Positions 36,341 through 42,908 of a stretch of DNA of 64,000 bases are shown piece by piece (the first letter of the stretch is position 1; the number at the start of each line of letters is the position of its first letter). The stretch covers positions 96,259 to 160,258 of the forward strand of contig JAFEAM010000001.1 in the NCBI GenBank assembly GCA_018266395.1, in the 5' to 3' direction. The notes under the pieces are model-generated. The model saw only the letters and a list, made by a program, of their open reading frames with translations, had not been told where the DNA came from and did not search any database. The DNA is from Bacteroidota bacterium. Lineage in GTDB: Bacteria; Bacteroidota; Bacteroidia; Cytophagales; Cyclobacteriaceae. Made by a program: the position numbers and the translations under genes.

Positions 36341-36428
36341 AGCCTGCGCAATGTCAAGTCGCACTCGCTAACCACACATCCGCAACTGGGACAAAAGGTC
36401 CCAGTCAGTCTTGTTGCATAGATGGAAT
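36341..36428 (-). pseudogene. Remnant of RAYT 3' end with REP flank
   Basis: AGCCTGCGCAATGTCAAG and the following bases match the flank of the palindromes at 38529 and 39379, and continue into sequence matching the last ~55 bp of the RAYT gene at 39434-39979. On the minus strand the remnant reads SIYATRLTGTF where the intact RAYT has GFYLCNRTEWDF. No palindrome remains next to it. It looks like a decayed copy of the same element. Confidence 0.5.
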
Positions 36429-36713
36429 CCTGTACCGGCAGACCACCTGATTCCAATTCGACAGTGAGTTGGATCTTTCGGAGATATTGAAACCCGCTGC
36501 CCAATATTTTGGTTGGCAAATTGTTACGCGCGGCAATCCTGACATAAAGTGATCACGTCTTCCGGTCAACGGTAAACAGTCTTTTACACTTTAGATTTGT
36601 AACTTTGAACCATTGAATGGGGTGAAGGATTATATCACTATTGAAAACTTCTTTACCCAAGAAACGATCCGTTGAACTCTGAAAAGGAAACCAAATTGAA
36701 TTAATTTAGATCA

Positions 36714-36947
36714 ATGAGCACAACTGAAATCAGAGCAGACCTGCATAAGATCGTCGACCGGATTGAAGATGAGCGTCTTCTGAGGGTTATCCATGATTTC
36801 CTGGAGGTAAGAGAAAAATCGACTGAAGGGAAACTCTGGAAAGAGCTTTCGCCTGAACAACAACAGGAGGTGCTTCAAGCTTATGAGGAATCAGAAGATG
36901 ACTCCAACCTGGTTGATGACAAAGAGGTTTGGAAGAATCTGAAATGA
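36714..36947 (+). CDS. Antitoxin of a ParE/RelE-type module
   Basis: 77 residues, acidic. The N-terminus STTEIRADLHKIVDRIEDERLLRVIHDFL is a helical segment of the kind seen in Bacteroidota antitoxins of RelE/ParE pairs, and the acidic C-terminal half is expected to wrap around the toxin. The stop TGA overlaps the toxin ATG (ATGA at 36944-36947), so the two are translationally coupled. The antitoxin and complex probably repress the operon; no operator is evident. Lies in the repeat-rich island. Confidence 0.75.
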   Translation: MSTTEIRADLHKIVDRIEDERLLRVIHDFLEVREKSTEGKLWKELSPEQQQEVLQAYEESEDDSNLVDDKEVWKNLK

Positions 36948-37234
36948 GACTGGTTTGGGCGAAGAAAGCCCAGCGAAGATTGGATGAGATTCTTGAATAC
37001 ATTGAAAAGGAATTTGGGACGACAGCAAGGCAATCTTTCCGCGACAAAGCCCGGAACTTCACGCGAATCCTGATTGAGTTTCCAGAAATAGGGACACTTG
37101 AAATCAAGGAAAAGAGTCTTAGGGCATTCCAGCTGACGAAGCAAACCAGGGTATTTTATCGAGTCAAGAAAGACAGAATCGTCATTTTGACTCTATTTGA
37201 TTCACGTCAGGATCCAAAGAAGAAACCGAAGTAA
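36944..37234 (+). CDS. ParE/RelE-superfamily toxin
   Basis: 96 residues, basic. The fold markers are VWAKKAQRRLDEILEYIEKEFG, KARNFTRILIEFPEIGTLE, and the C-terminal strand pair TRVFYRVKKDRIVILTLFDSRQDPKK. The RVFYRV plus LTLFDSRQDP ending is typical of ParE-type toxins. ParE members poison DNA gyrase and RelE members cut mRNA; which applies is not clear here. The ATG at 36944 overlaps the antitoxin stop, so the longer frame from 36929 is not used. Confidence 0.8.
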   Translation: MRLVWAKKAQRRLDEILEYIEKEFGTTARQSFRDKARNFTRILIEFPEIGTLEIKEKSLRAFQLTKQTRVFYRVKKDRIVILTLFDSRQDPKKKPK

Positions 37235-37276
37235 CCCACTTTATTGAATTCAGCCCTGGCTGGCATCAACAATCTT

Positions 37277-37747
37277 ATGAGAAAGCAACTAATCGGACTT
37301 TTTCTCCTGGGAGTGTGTGGATGTAACCATCCAAATACCTTTCGAATTGAATTTGATCAAGTCGACATATTGACCACGGGGGGCATCGTCACACTCAACA
37401 AGGAAAAAGTCGGGGTGGTTAGAGACTTCAAACTCAACGCTGATAAAAGTACACTCGCGACCATTCAGTTGCACAAACCTCTAAGCATACCAGAAGATTC
37501 CTATTTCATTTTGACTTACAATATTCTTAGAGATCCGGAGATTGTTATTGAGTCTGGCCATAGCGAAAAACCAATGGACTTCAATGTGATCCAAAAAGGT
37601 CAAACAAGAAAAATCCATTTTGACACGACTGAAAATGAGTTATCCAAAGCAAAGTATGACAACTTGTTCCAACGCGACTCGTCATTCAGAGTTATCGACT
37701 CAATCACAAGGGCAGTTTTTCCTGTTAAAGAAGAAATTAAGAAATAG
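37277..37747 (+). CDS. MCE/MlaD-like lipoprotein
   Basis: 156 residues. A signal peptide with possible lipidated Cys (LFLLGVCGCNH) is followed by an MCE-like domain: VDILTTGGIVTLNKEKVGVV, then LATIQLHKPLSIPEDSYFIL and DPEIVIESGHSEKPM, matching the strand pattern of MlaD (the L..G..V.l.g..VG motif). Full-length MlaD proteins are longer and have a membrane helix and partner ABC genes, which are absent here. It is 42 bp after the toxin gene on the same strand. Domain assignment by pattern only. Confidence 0.55.
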   Translation: MRKQLIGLFLLGVCGCNHPNTFRIEFDQVDILTTGGIVTLNKEKVGVVRDFKLNADKSTLATIQLHKPLSIPEDSYFILTYNILRDPEIVIESGHSEKPMDFNVIQKGQTRKIHFDTTENELSKAKYDNLFQRDSSFRVIDSITRAVFPVKEEIKK

Positions 37748-37892
37748 CCTCAGTAAGTTATACCACGTGACCAAAACAGACTTCCTCCGCCCTTGTTGCT
37801 CTTCTCGGCCAATGGAACCCCCGTCCGCCCTTGTAGCCAAGTGGGTATACGGTTTTACCCAATCAGTTTCCCATCTGAGGGTGGCTTCCGTC

Positions 37893-37936
37893 CCTTCGGC
37901 ATTCAGAATTCCTTGTTCAAAATTCTTCATTCATCT
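37893..37936. repeat. Dispersed repeat (ATTCCTTGTTCA family), copy 4
   Basis: Reads CCTTCGGCATTCAGAATTCC, then TTGTTCAAAATTCTTCATTC. Same core as 35680-35712, 36200-36237 and 36297-36340, in the same orientation. Confidence 0.6.
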
Positions 37937-37939
37937 AAA

Positions 37940-38037
37940 TAGTAAGCCAAAAGGTGTACTCGGTAAAGGAGTTGAGCTTGATGTTGTGAAATGGTGAAGG
38001 CTCGGAGTAAATTCACAGAAGTGGATGTAATCAACAA
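37940..38037. repeat. ~97-bp direct repeat, copy 1
   Basis: Begins TAGTAAGCCAAAAGG, has GATGTTGTGAAAT in the middle and GGAGTAAATTCACAGA near the end. Copy 2 is at 38637-38733. Both copies lie just upstream of a small protein gene and share orientation. Confidence 0.65.
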
Positions 38038-38053
38038 ACCAAACACGACTCTT

Positions 38054-38515
38054 ATGAGAAATGTATTCCCCGTTGTTATTCTTTTGCTTTTGACCAGTTG
38101 CGGACAACAAAGTGTAGATATTAAGAACGAAGAAGAAAAAATTCTTCAATGCTGGACAGACTGGCCAAAGAAAGCAGTCAGCGGCAGCCCGGAATATTAC
38201 TTTGCAGACGATGCGATAATGATGGGGCAGGAACAACCTACTTTTAAAGGGAAAGCAGAAATCGCAAAGTTCTATGCAGGGATGCCTAAAATACCCGGAC
38301 TTCAAATTAAGTGGAACGACAGACCGAACATCATTGAGTTTTCGCAAGACGGACGAATGGCATATTCCGTTGACACCCTAAAATTTTCTATGACAGACAC
38401 AACTGGCACGGTTCAAACAAAAATCAACCAGGGGCTTCACGTTTGGAGAAAAGACAATGAGGGAAATTGGAGGGTTTCACTATTGTCAATATACCCTGCG
38501 CCCCTTTCGAAATAG
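38054..38515 (+). CDS. NTF2-like (SnoaL/DUF4440-type) lipoprotein
   Basis: 153 residues starting MRNVFPVVILLLLTSCGQQ, with lipidated Cys after the lipobox LTSC. The mature domain is a cone-shaped NTF2-like fold: EEEKILQCWTDWPKKAVSG, YFADDAIMMGQEQPTFKG, EIAKFYAGMPKIPG, HVWRKDNEGNWRVSLLSIYP. This is typical of SnoaL/DUF4440 proteins, which bind or isomerise small molecules or have structural roles. The longer frame to 37991 lacks a signal. Downstream of the 97-bp direct repeat. Confidence 0.72.
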   Translation: MRNVFPVVILLLLTSCGQQSVDIKNEEEKILQCWTDWPKKAVSGSPEYYFADDAIMMGQEQPTFKGKAEIAKFYAGMPKIPGLQIKWNDRPNIIEFSQDGRMAYSVDTLKFSMTDTTGTVQTKINQGLHVWRKDNEGNWRVSLLSIYPAPLSK

Positions 38516-38528
38516 CACTCACCCCGCC

Positions 38529-38553
38529 CTTGTTGGTTTTTAGAACCAACAAG
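38529..38553. repeat. REP palindrome A
   Basis: Ten-base arms CTTGTTGGTT and AACCAACAAG around TTTAG. Preceded by CACCCCGCC and followed by CCTGCGCACTATCAAGTCGC, the flank shared with palindromes B-D. The flank continues into an ~55-bp stretch resembling the RAYT 3' end (38570-38634). Confidence 0.85.
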
Positions 38554-38636
38554 CCTGCGCACTATCAAGTCGCACGCACTAATCACCCATCCGCGTGTGA
38601 CAATAAACCATTCGGTCTTTGCATAGATAATCCAGT

Positions 38637-38733
38637 TAGTAAGCCAAAAGGAGTATTTGGTAAGGGGTTGAGGATGATGTTGTGAAATAGCGGGAGCGCG
38701 GAGTAAATTCACAGATGGAGGATGAATCAACAA
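38637..38733. repeat. ~97-bp direct repeat, copy 2
   Basis: TAGTAAGCCAAAAGG through GAGTAAATTCACAGATGG, matching 37940-38037. It directly abuts the RAYT-end-like segment following palindrome A. Confidence 0.65.
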
Positions 38734-38787
38734 CAAAATTTCGGATACACTAAACGCTGTAAGTGACTCAGTTAACAGATCATTACA

Positions 38788-39018
38788 ATGGCAATTCATT
38801 TAGGACACGGTTCCACAAAAAGGGAAAAACCCAGGAAAGCATTTGAGTCAACTAAAGAGAATTATTCTAAAAGGTTGAGTTTTGGAGAATCCTCTATCCC
38901 TGAAGGAAAAGTCTACAGAAAACGATGGTCGAGAAACGAGTCCTGGTTTTGGACAAGTGTTAAGATTCTCATATTGATCTTTGCTCTATTTATAATGTAT
39001 AAGGTATTTACTGAATGA
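38788..39018 (+). CDS. Small basic membrane protein
   Basis: 76 residues. A basic, polar N-terminal 50 residues (HGSTKREKPRKAF, KVYRKRWSRNES) precede one C-terminal membrane helix (SVKILILIFALFIMYKVF). No family recognised. It lies in the repeat-rich island, beyond the second 97-bp repeat. The composition is consistent with a real small membrane protein. Low confidence that it is expressed. Confidence 0.45.
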   Translation: MAIHLGHGSTKREKPRKAFESTKENYSKRLSFGESSIPEGKVYRKRWSRNESWFWTSVKILILIFALFIMYKVFTE

Positions 39019-39095
39019 AATCAATTGCACTGCGCGTCCGAAGCCGCAGTCCTTATGTAAACTCCTCTTAACTTCAGCCGGTCAAAAATTGCACT

Positions 39096-39308
39096 ATGGC
39101 AAAAAACATTGTAATCAACGCGTTGGCAGTTGTGACCTTGATGTCACTGCTATATGGATTCACACAATCGACAGAAGCCGCCATTCAAAGGCGTCATGTA
39201 GACAAAGCCCAGGAAGAAATACTCAAACAGAGGGCGATCATATCAGACCTGGAAAAGAAACTTCAAGAGCAAAGTCAGTTGATAGAATCAATTCAAAAAG
39301 CTAAATAA
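39096..39308 (+). CDS. Small coiled-coil membrane-anchored protein
   Basis: 70 residues: an N-terminal membrane helix (NALAVVTLMSLLYGFTQ) and a long charged coiled coil (KAQEEILKQRAIISDLEKKLQEQ). No family recognised. The hydrophobic-then-coiled-coil pattern resembles small signalling or structural membrane proteins. Located between two RAYT/REP elements. Confidence 0.45.
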   Translation: MAKNIVINALAVVTLMSLLYGFTQSTEAAIQRRHVDKAQEEILKQRAIISDLEKKLQEQSQLIESIQKAK

Positions 39309-39378
39309 GCAAACGATGGACCTTTCCACCCTGCGGGTTCCTCCCTTGCTGCCTTCTCAATATAGCACCCACCCTGCC

Positions 39379-39404
39379 CTTGTTGGTTTCTAAGAACCAA
39401 CAAG
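39379..39404. repeat. REP palindrome B
   Basis: CTTGTTGGTT and AACCAACAAG around TCTAAG, same orientation as palindrome A, 30 bp downstream of the RAYT stop codon. Flank CCTACGCACTGTCAAGTCGC continues into the RAYT 3' end. Confidence 0.85.
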
Positions 39405-39433
39405 CCTACGCACTGTCAAGTCGCACTCACTAA

Positions 39434-39979
39434 TCACCCATCCGCGTGGGATAAAAAGTCCCACTCAGTCCTATTGCAGAGATAAAACCCCGCACTGGAA
39501 TATTTGTAGTCCTCCGGATACTTGCACAGCCCGGCGCGAACAGGATTATCATGGATATAGTCCAATTTCTGATCAAAAACCTTGGGTGTCCACAGCGAAA
39601 TACTCAACGCATTTCTTTTCCACACCTGACGATTGCGATCTTTTGCATTAACAATCAAAGAATCGTAAAGGGCATCATCGTCTGCTTTCAGTGCTTCTAA
39701 TATTCTCTGGGATGTAAACCTCAGGAAGTCCCGTTGAGCATCGCTGCGCTTGTGCTCACCCAACATTTGCCATATGATGTGGATATGATTGTTCATCAAT
39801 ACAAATGCATAGATCAACAATCGTTCGTTCCTGGTCAGAAACCTCATACTTTCTATGAGGATATCCTTGTTCCGATCTAAGGAAAGAATTGGCTTCCAAT
39901 CAAGACAAGTGGCTGTGATGAAATCCGGATGTTCACGAGCATAGATCACAAACACAAGGTGACTAGCTAAGCAATTCAA
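39434..39979 (-). CDS. REP-associated tyrosine transposase (RAYT, Y1_Tnp)
   Basis: Up to 181 residues of the IS200-like Y1 transposase superfamily. The HUH motif is His65-Ile-His67 in VLMNNHIHIIW. The likely catalytic Tyr141 is in YIHDNPVRAGLC, followed by PEDYKYSSA, which is diagnostic of RAYTs. Such proteins nick single-stranded DNA at REP palindromes and are usually domesticated single-copy genes. There is no ATG near the N-terminus: TTG at 39979, or GTG at residues 9 or 11, must be used, or the 5' end is eroded. It is bracketed by matching palindromes: A and B on its 3' side, C and D in opposite orientation on its 5' side. Confidence 0.88.
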   Translation of the reverse strand: MNCLASHLVFVIYAREHPDFITATCLDWKPILSLDRNKDILIESMRFLTRNERLLIYAFVLMNNHIHIIWQMLGEHKRSDAQRDFLRFTSQRILEALKADDDALYDSLIVNAKDRNRQVWKRNALSISLWTPKVFDQKLDYIHDNPVRAGLCKYPEDYKYSSAGFYLCNRTEWDFLSHADG

Positions 39980-40046
39980 ATCAATCTGGAATTCCTGATC
40001 ATTTTATTTGGCTAGAACTATTATGGCGGCCAGCATACAAAAAGAG

Positions 40047-40113
40047 CGTGGGGTTTGTGCTGCTTGAAAGTGTGCAGGCTTGTTGGTTCTAAAAACCAAC
40101 AAGGGCGAGGGGT
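40047..40113. repeat. REP unit C (67 bp) with palindrome 40079-40103
   Basis: Contains CTTGTTGGTT CTAAA AACCAACAAG in the orientation opposite to A and B. A near-identical unit starts 118 bp later (40164-40231). Shares GGGGTTTGTGCTGCTTGAAA on its left. Located upstream (5') of the RAYT gene. Confidence 0.85.
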
Positions 40114-40163
40114 ACCGGCCTAGGACCTATTGTACACCATTTACTCGAGGTAAATAGAAAAAG

Positions 40164-40231
40164 TGTCGGGGTTTGTGCTGCTTGAAAATGCGTAGGCTTG
40201 TTGGTTCTAAAAACCAACAAGGGCGAGGGGT
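40164..40231. repeat. REP unit D (68 bp) with palindrome 40197-40221
   Basis: Direct repeat of unit C with 118-bp spacing; palindrome identical to that in C. It lies about 40 bp from the stop codon of the methyltransferase gene on the minus strand. Confidence 0.85.
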
Positions 40232-40271
40232 GTGTGGTCCGAAGGCATTTACAACCGGGGCAAAGCGATCG

Positions 40272-40991
40272 CTAACCCTTCCCCCCCAACTCCACCACCA
40301 CCTGCCACCGAAATGCCCACTTCCACTTTAGCGTGTAGGCGCGAATCCCCGCCTCCTCAAGGATGCTTTTCAATTCACCACGCGTAAATGCTCGCCGTAC
40401 ACTCAACGGCGCGTCGAAGCGGACCATGGATGAGCGCGAGAACAGCCGTGTGAGGAGGGCGATGGAACCCCAGGCCAGCCAGTGGCGGTGAATGTCGTTG
40501 ATGACGATGCCCAGGCGGGTCTGTGCGCTGGCCTGCCTGAAAAAGTTGACGAGATCGGCGCTGCTGAAATGATGAAAGAACAAGGTGCCGAGCAGCACGT
40601 CGTACTGCTTCTCATGAAACGCGTCGGAGAAAATGCTGACGGCCTCCCACTGGATCTCCGGGAAATCTGTGCTGTGCGCCTTCGCATATTCAATGATGTG
40701 GGGATTGGCGTCGATGCCGGTGAGCTTCAGCACCAGCCCCCTGCCCTTGCCCCACACGGCCAGCCGGCGCAGCATGTCGCCGCTGCCGCAGCCGAGGTCG
40801 GCAATGGAAACCTCTGTGCTATTGGGAAGATCAGAGAGTAATTTCTCCACGGCACTCAGCGTGACGGCGTTTCCGCCCAGCCAATGGTTGATGAAGTCGA
40901 GCTCCCGCAGCGTCTGCTCCACCACCTCGCCTCTGCACTGGAGATCGTCCATGATCTCCTGCGCATCCGACCGGGTGGACCAATCCGACAT
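40272..40991 (-). CDS. SAM methyltransferase of the type III PKS-associated kind
   Basis: 239 residues. SAM motif I is IADLGCGSGDMLRRLA, with acidic post-motif LTGIDANP, and FHHFSSADLVNFFRQA further on. The N-terminal EIMDDLQCRGEVVEQTLRELDFINHWLGG resembles the MDD...DL..VN..LGG signature of methyltransferases encoded next to type III polyketide synthases. They are thought to methylate the polyketide ring oxygen or carbon. Here it is the last gene of an apparent DUF4783-nadC-YcxB-methyltransferase operon, 21 kb from the type III PKS cluster. The link is inferred from family resemblance. Confidence 0.78.
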   Translation of the reverse strand: MSDWSTRSDAQEIMDDLQCRGEVVEQTLRELDFINHWLGGNAVTLSAVEKLLSDLPNSTEVSIADLGCGSGDMLRRLAVWGKGRGLVLKLTGIDANPHIIEYAKAHSTDFPEIQWEAVSIFSDAFHEKQYDVLLGTLFFHHFSSADLVNFFRQASAQTRLGIVINDIHRHWLAWGSIALLTRLFSRSSMVRFDAPLSVRRAFTRGELKSILEEAGIRAYTLKWKWAFRWQVVVELGGKG

Positions 40992-40999
40992 GGAGGAAT

Positions 41000-41473
41000 T
41001 TACTTAATGAGGCCTTTCGTCTTCAGGATGCTGCCCACAAACTTCCGCTCGTTCTCGGTGTTGAAAATCTTGAACGGCAGATGAATGAGCTGCGCCTTGT
41101 TCACGAACAGGAGATAAAAGTCCTTGCCCGCCTTGGCCCTTTTGATCTGGTCCCACTTCAGCGGCATGCCTTCCCTGGCGTTGATCTTCATGAGGATCTG
41201 CTGGCTGTTGATCTCGTAGGAAAAACGCTCGAACAACATCTTCCCCTGGTCGAGCTGCGTGACGCCGTAGAACTGGATGAGCCAGAACAACACATACAAT
41301 CCATAGGCCAGCACGCCGGTGATGATCCACCACAGGCTGGGTATCCACAGGTACAACAGGCAAATCGCGACCGCGATGGGAATGGTCCACCATTGCTGCT
41401 TCAATACACTGGCCAGGGCCATTTTGATGTAGGCGGACTTTTCGAGCCGGTAATTCCGGGTTTTAACGATCAT
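41000..41473 (-). CDS. YcxB-like membrane protein
   Basis: 157 residues: two adjacent membrane helices (WWTIPIAVAICLLYLWI and WIITGVLAYGLYVLFWL) and a C-terminal domain with LFERFSYEINSQQILMKI, MPLKWDQIKRAKAGKDFYLLFV, AQLIHLPFKIF, a pattern of YcxB/DUF-type proteins. Function unknown. It ends 8 bp before the methyltransferase start and 49 bp after nadC, in the same operon. Confidence 0.75.
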   Translation of the reverse strand: MIVKTRNYRLEKSAYIKMALASVLKQQWWTIPIAVAICLLYLWIPSLWWIITGVLAYGLYVLFWLIQFYGVTQLDQGKMLFERFSYEINSQQILMKINAREGMPLKWDQIKRAKAGKDFYLLFVNKAQLIHLPFKIFNTENERKFVGSILKTKGLIK

Positions 41474-41522
41474 AGCAAGACAAGTAAATGGGGCGCAAAG
41501 TTAACAGCCCGTTTGAATTTAT

Positions 41523-42389
41523 CTACTGCGGCGCATCCACCTTCAGGCTGAGGTCCAGGCTCCTCACGGAATGCGTGAGCGCACCTATGGAGATGAAATC
41601 GACACCGGTCTCGGCCACGGCCCTCAGGTTATGCTCGTTGATGCCGCCGCTGGCTTCCAGTTTCCACCGGCCACCCACGAGCTCCACCGCCTCCTTCATC
41701 TGCGCGGTGGACATGTTGTCGAGCATGATCACGTCGGCGCCGCCGGCAGCGATCACGGCCTTTACTTCATCCAGGTTGCGGGTTTCGATTTCCACGCGGA
41801 GTGACTTGCCGAGTTTGCTCAGGTATTGCCTTGCGGTCTCCAGCGCGGGCTTCACACCGCCCGCCATGTCTACATGATTGTCCTTGATGAGGATCTGGTC
41901 GTAGAGGGCGAATCGGTGGTTCGTACCTCCTCCTATTGCCACCGCCCATTTTTCAGGCAGGCGGAAGTTGGGTGTGGTCTTGCGCGTATCTGTGATCTGT
42001 GCCTTTGTGCCCTCGATGATTTTCCGGAGCCGCGAAGTGTAGGTGGCCACGCCGCTCATGCGCTGCATGCAATTCAACACGAGCCGTTCGGCCGTCAGAA
42101 TGGAACGCATCGGACCGGTCACTTTGAAAGCCACCTCTCCGCGCATGACGATGTCGCCGTCGCGTTTGAACTCTTGTAATACAATGGCGGGATCCGCAAA
42201 CGAAAATATCCCGCGTGCCATCTCCACGCCTGCCAGCACGCCGTCATCTTTTACGAGCAGCGTCGCCTGTCCCTGCTGATCTTTTGAAATGACGGCAAGG
42301 GTGGTGTGATCCCCTTCTCCCACGTCCTCTTTCCACGCCGAAGAAATGAACTCTCGTATTGCCTCTGGTGTAACGTAGGGTGGATGCAT
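41523..42389 (-). CDS. nadC: Nicotinate-nucleotide pyrophosphorylase (carboxylating)
   Basis: 288 residues from the ATG at 42389 (TTG two codons upstream is less likely). It converts quinolinate and PRPP to nicotinate mononucleotide in NAD synthesis. Motifs: EDVGEGDHTT, LNCMQRMSGVATYT, TRKTTPNFR, GGGTNHR, LIKDNHVD, EIETRNLDE, ADVIMLDNM and EASGGI. A PRPP-linked (alpha/beta)6 barrel is expected. Part of an operon with DUF4783, YcxB-like and the methyltransferase. Confidence 0.97.
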   Translation of the reverse strand: MHPPYVTPEAIREFISSAWKEDVGEGDHTTLAVISKDQQGQATLLVKDDGVLAGVEMARGIFSFADPAIVLQEFKRDGDIVMRGEVAFKVTGPMRSILTAERLVLNCMQRMSGVATYTSRLRKIIEGTKAQITDTRKTTPNFRLPEKWAVAIGGGTNHRFALYDQILIKDNHVDMAGGVKPALETARQYLSKLGKSLRVEIETRNLDEVKAVIAAGGADVIMLDNMSTAQMKEAVELVGGRWKLEASGGINEHNLRAVAETGVDFISIGALTHSVRSLDLSLKVDAPQ

Positions 42390-42416
42390 GATCAAGAATC
42401 CGGCGGTACCGATCTT

Positions 42417-42815
42417 CTATTCCTTGACAAAGCTGATTTCGTGTACGAGGTAATCTGTGCCTACCTGCCTTACGCGCATCAGTACATTGTAGCTCTCTTT
42501 TCCGCTGAGGTACCTGCCGATGGCGAACTGAAGGCCTCCCTTGGAGGAGCCGGTATGAACAATGGAGAAATCGCTGACGGGATGTTTCTTGAAAAACTCT
42601 TTCAGTACAAATTCTGACTGGGCCTTGCTGTAGGTGCTGATGTTGCCTTCCAGGTTGATGTCCACAGCCTGAGCGAATGTGCGGGTGAGCTGGCTCGCGT
42701 CGCCAGCCTTGATGGCCTCCTTCATAGGGGCAAAAATCTCCGTTTGCGCGTAAGCCGTAAGGCTCAGGCCCAAAAGGAAAGTCCACAAAACCAGCAAGTG
42801 CCGCATCGCGATCAT
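42417..42815 (-). CDS. DUF4783 exported protein
   Basis: 132 residues: signal peptide (LLVLWTFLLGLSLTAYAQ), then a compact NTF2-like domain (APMKEAIKAGDASQLTRTFA, SEFVLKEFFKKHPVSDFSIVH, GRYLSGKESYNVLMRVRQVG). DUF4783 is found near nadC in many Bacteroidota genomes. Function unknown. 27 bp before nadC on the same strand. The start could be the ATG at 42815 or the one at 42806. Its upstream region is divergent from gpmI. Confidence 0.85.
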   Translation of the reverse strand: MIAMRHLLVLWTFLLGLSLTAYAQTEIFAPMKEAIKAGDASQLTRTFAQAVDINLEGNISTYSKAQSEFVLKEFFKKHPVSDFSIVHTGSSKGGLQFAIGRYLSGKESYNVLMRVRQVGTDYLVHEISFVKE

Positions 42816-42882
42816 TTCGCGCCAAAATTATGCCATTATGCCTTCCCACCCAAAGCGGGCACCAAAACGGGCCCCCCGCCGT

Positions 42883-42890
42883 TATATTTG
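42883..42890 (+). promoter_or_regulatory. Candidate -7 promoter element of gpmI
   Basis: TATATTTG matches TAnnTTTG, 18 bp before the gpmI ATG. The shared divergent gap with the DUF4783 operon is about 93 bp. Confidence 0.45.
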
Positions 42891-42908
42891 AGCCATAATT
42901 TGAGTCAA

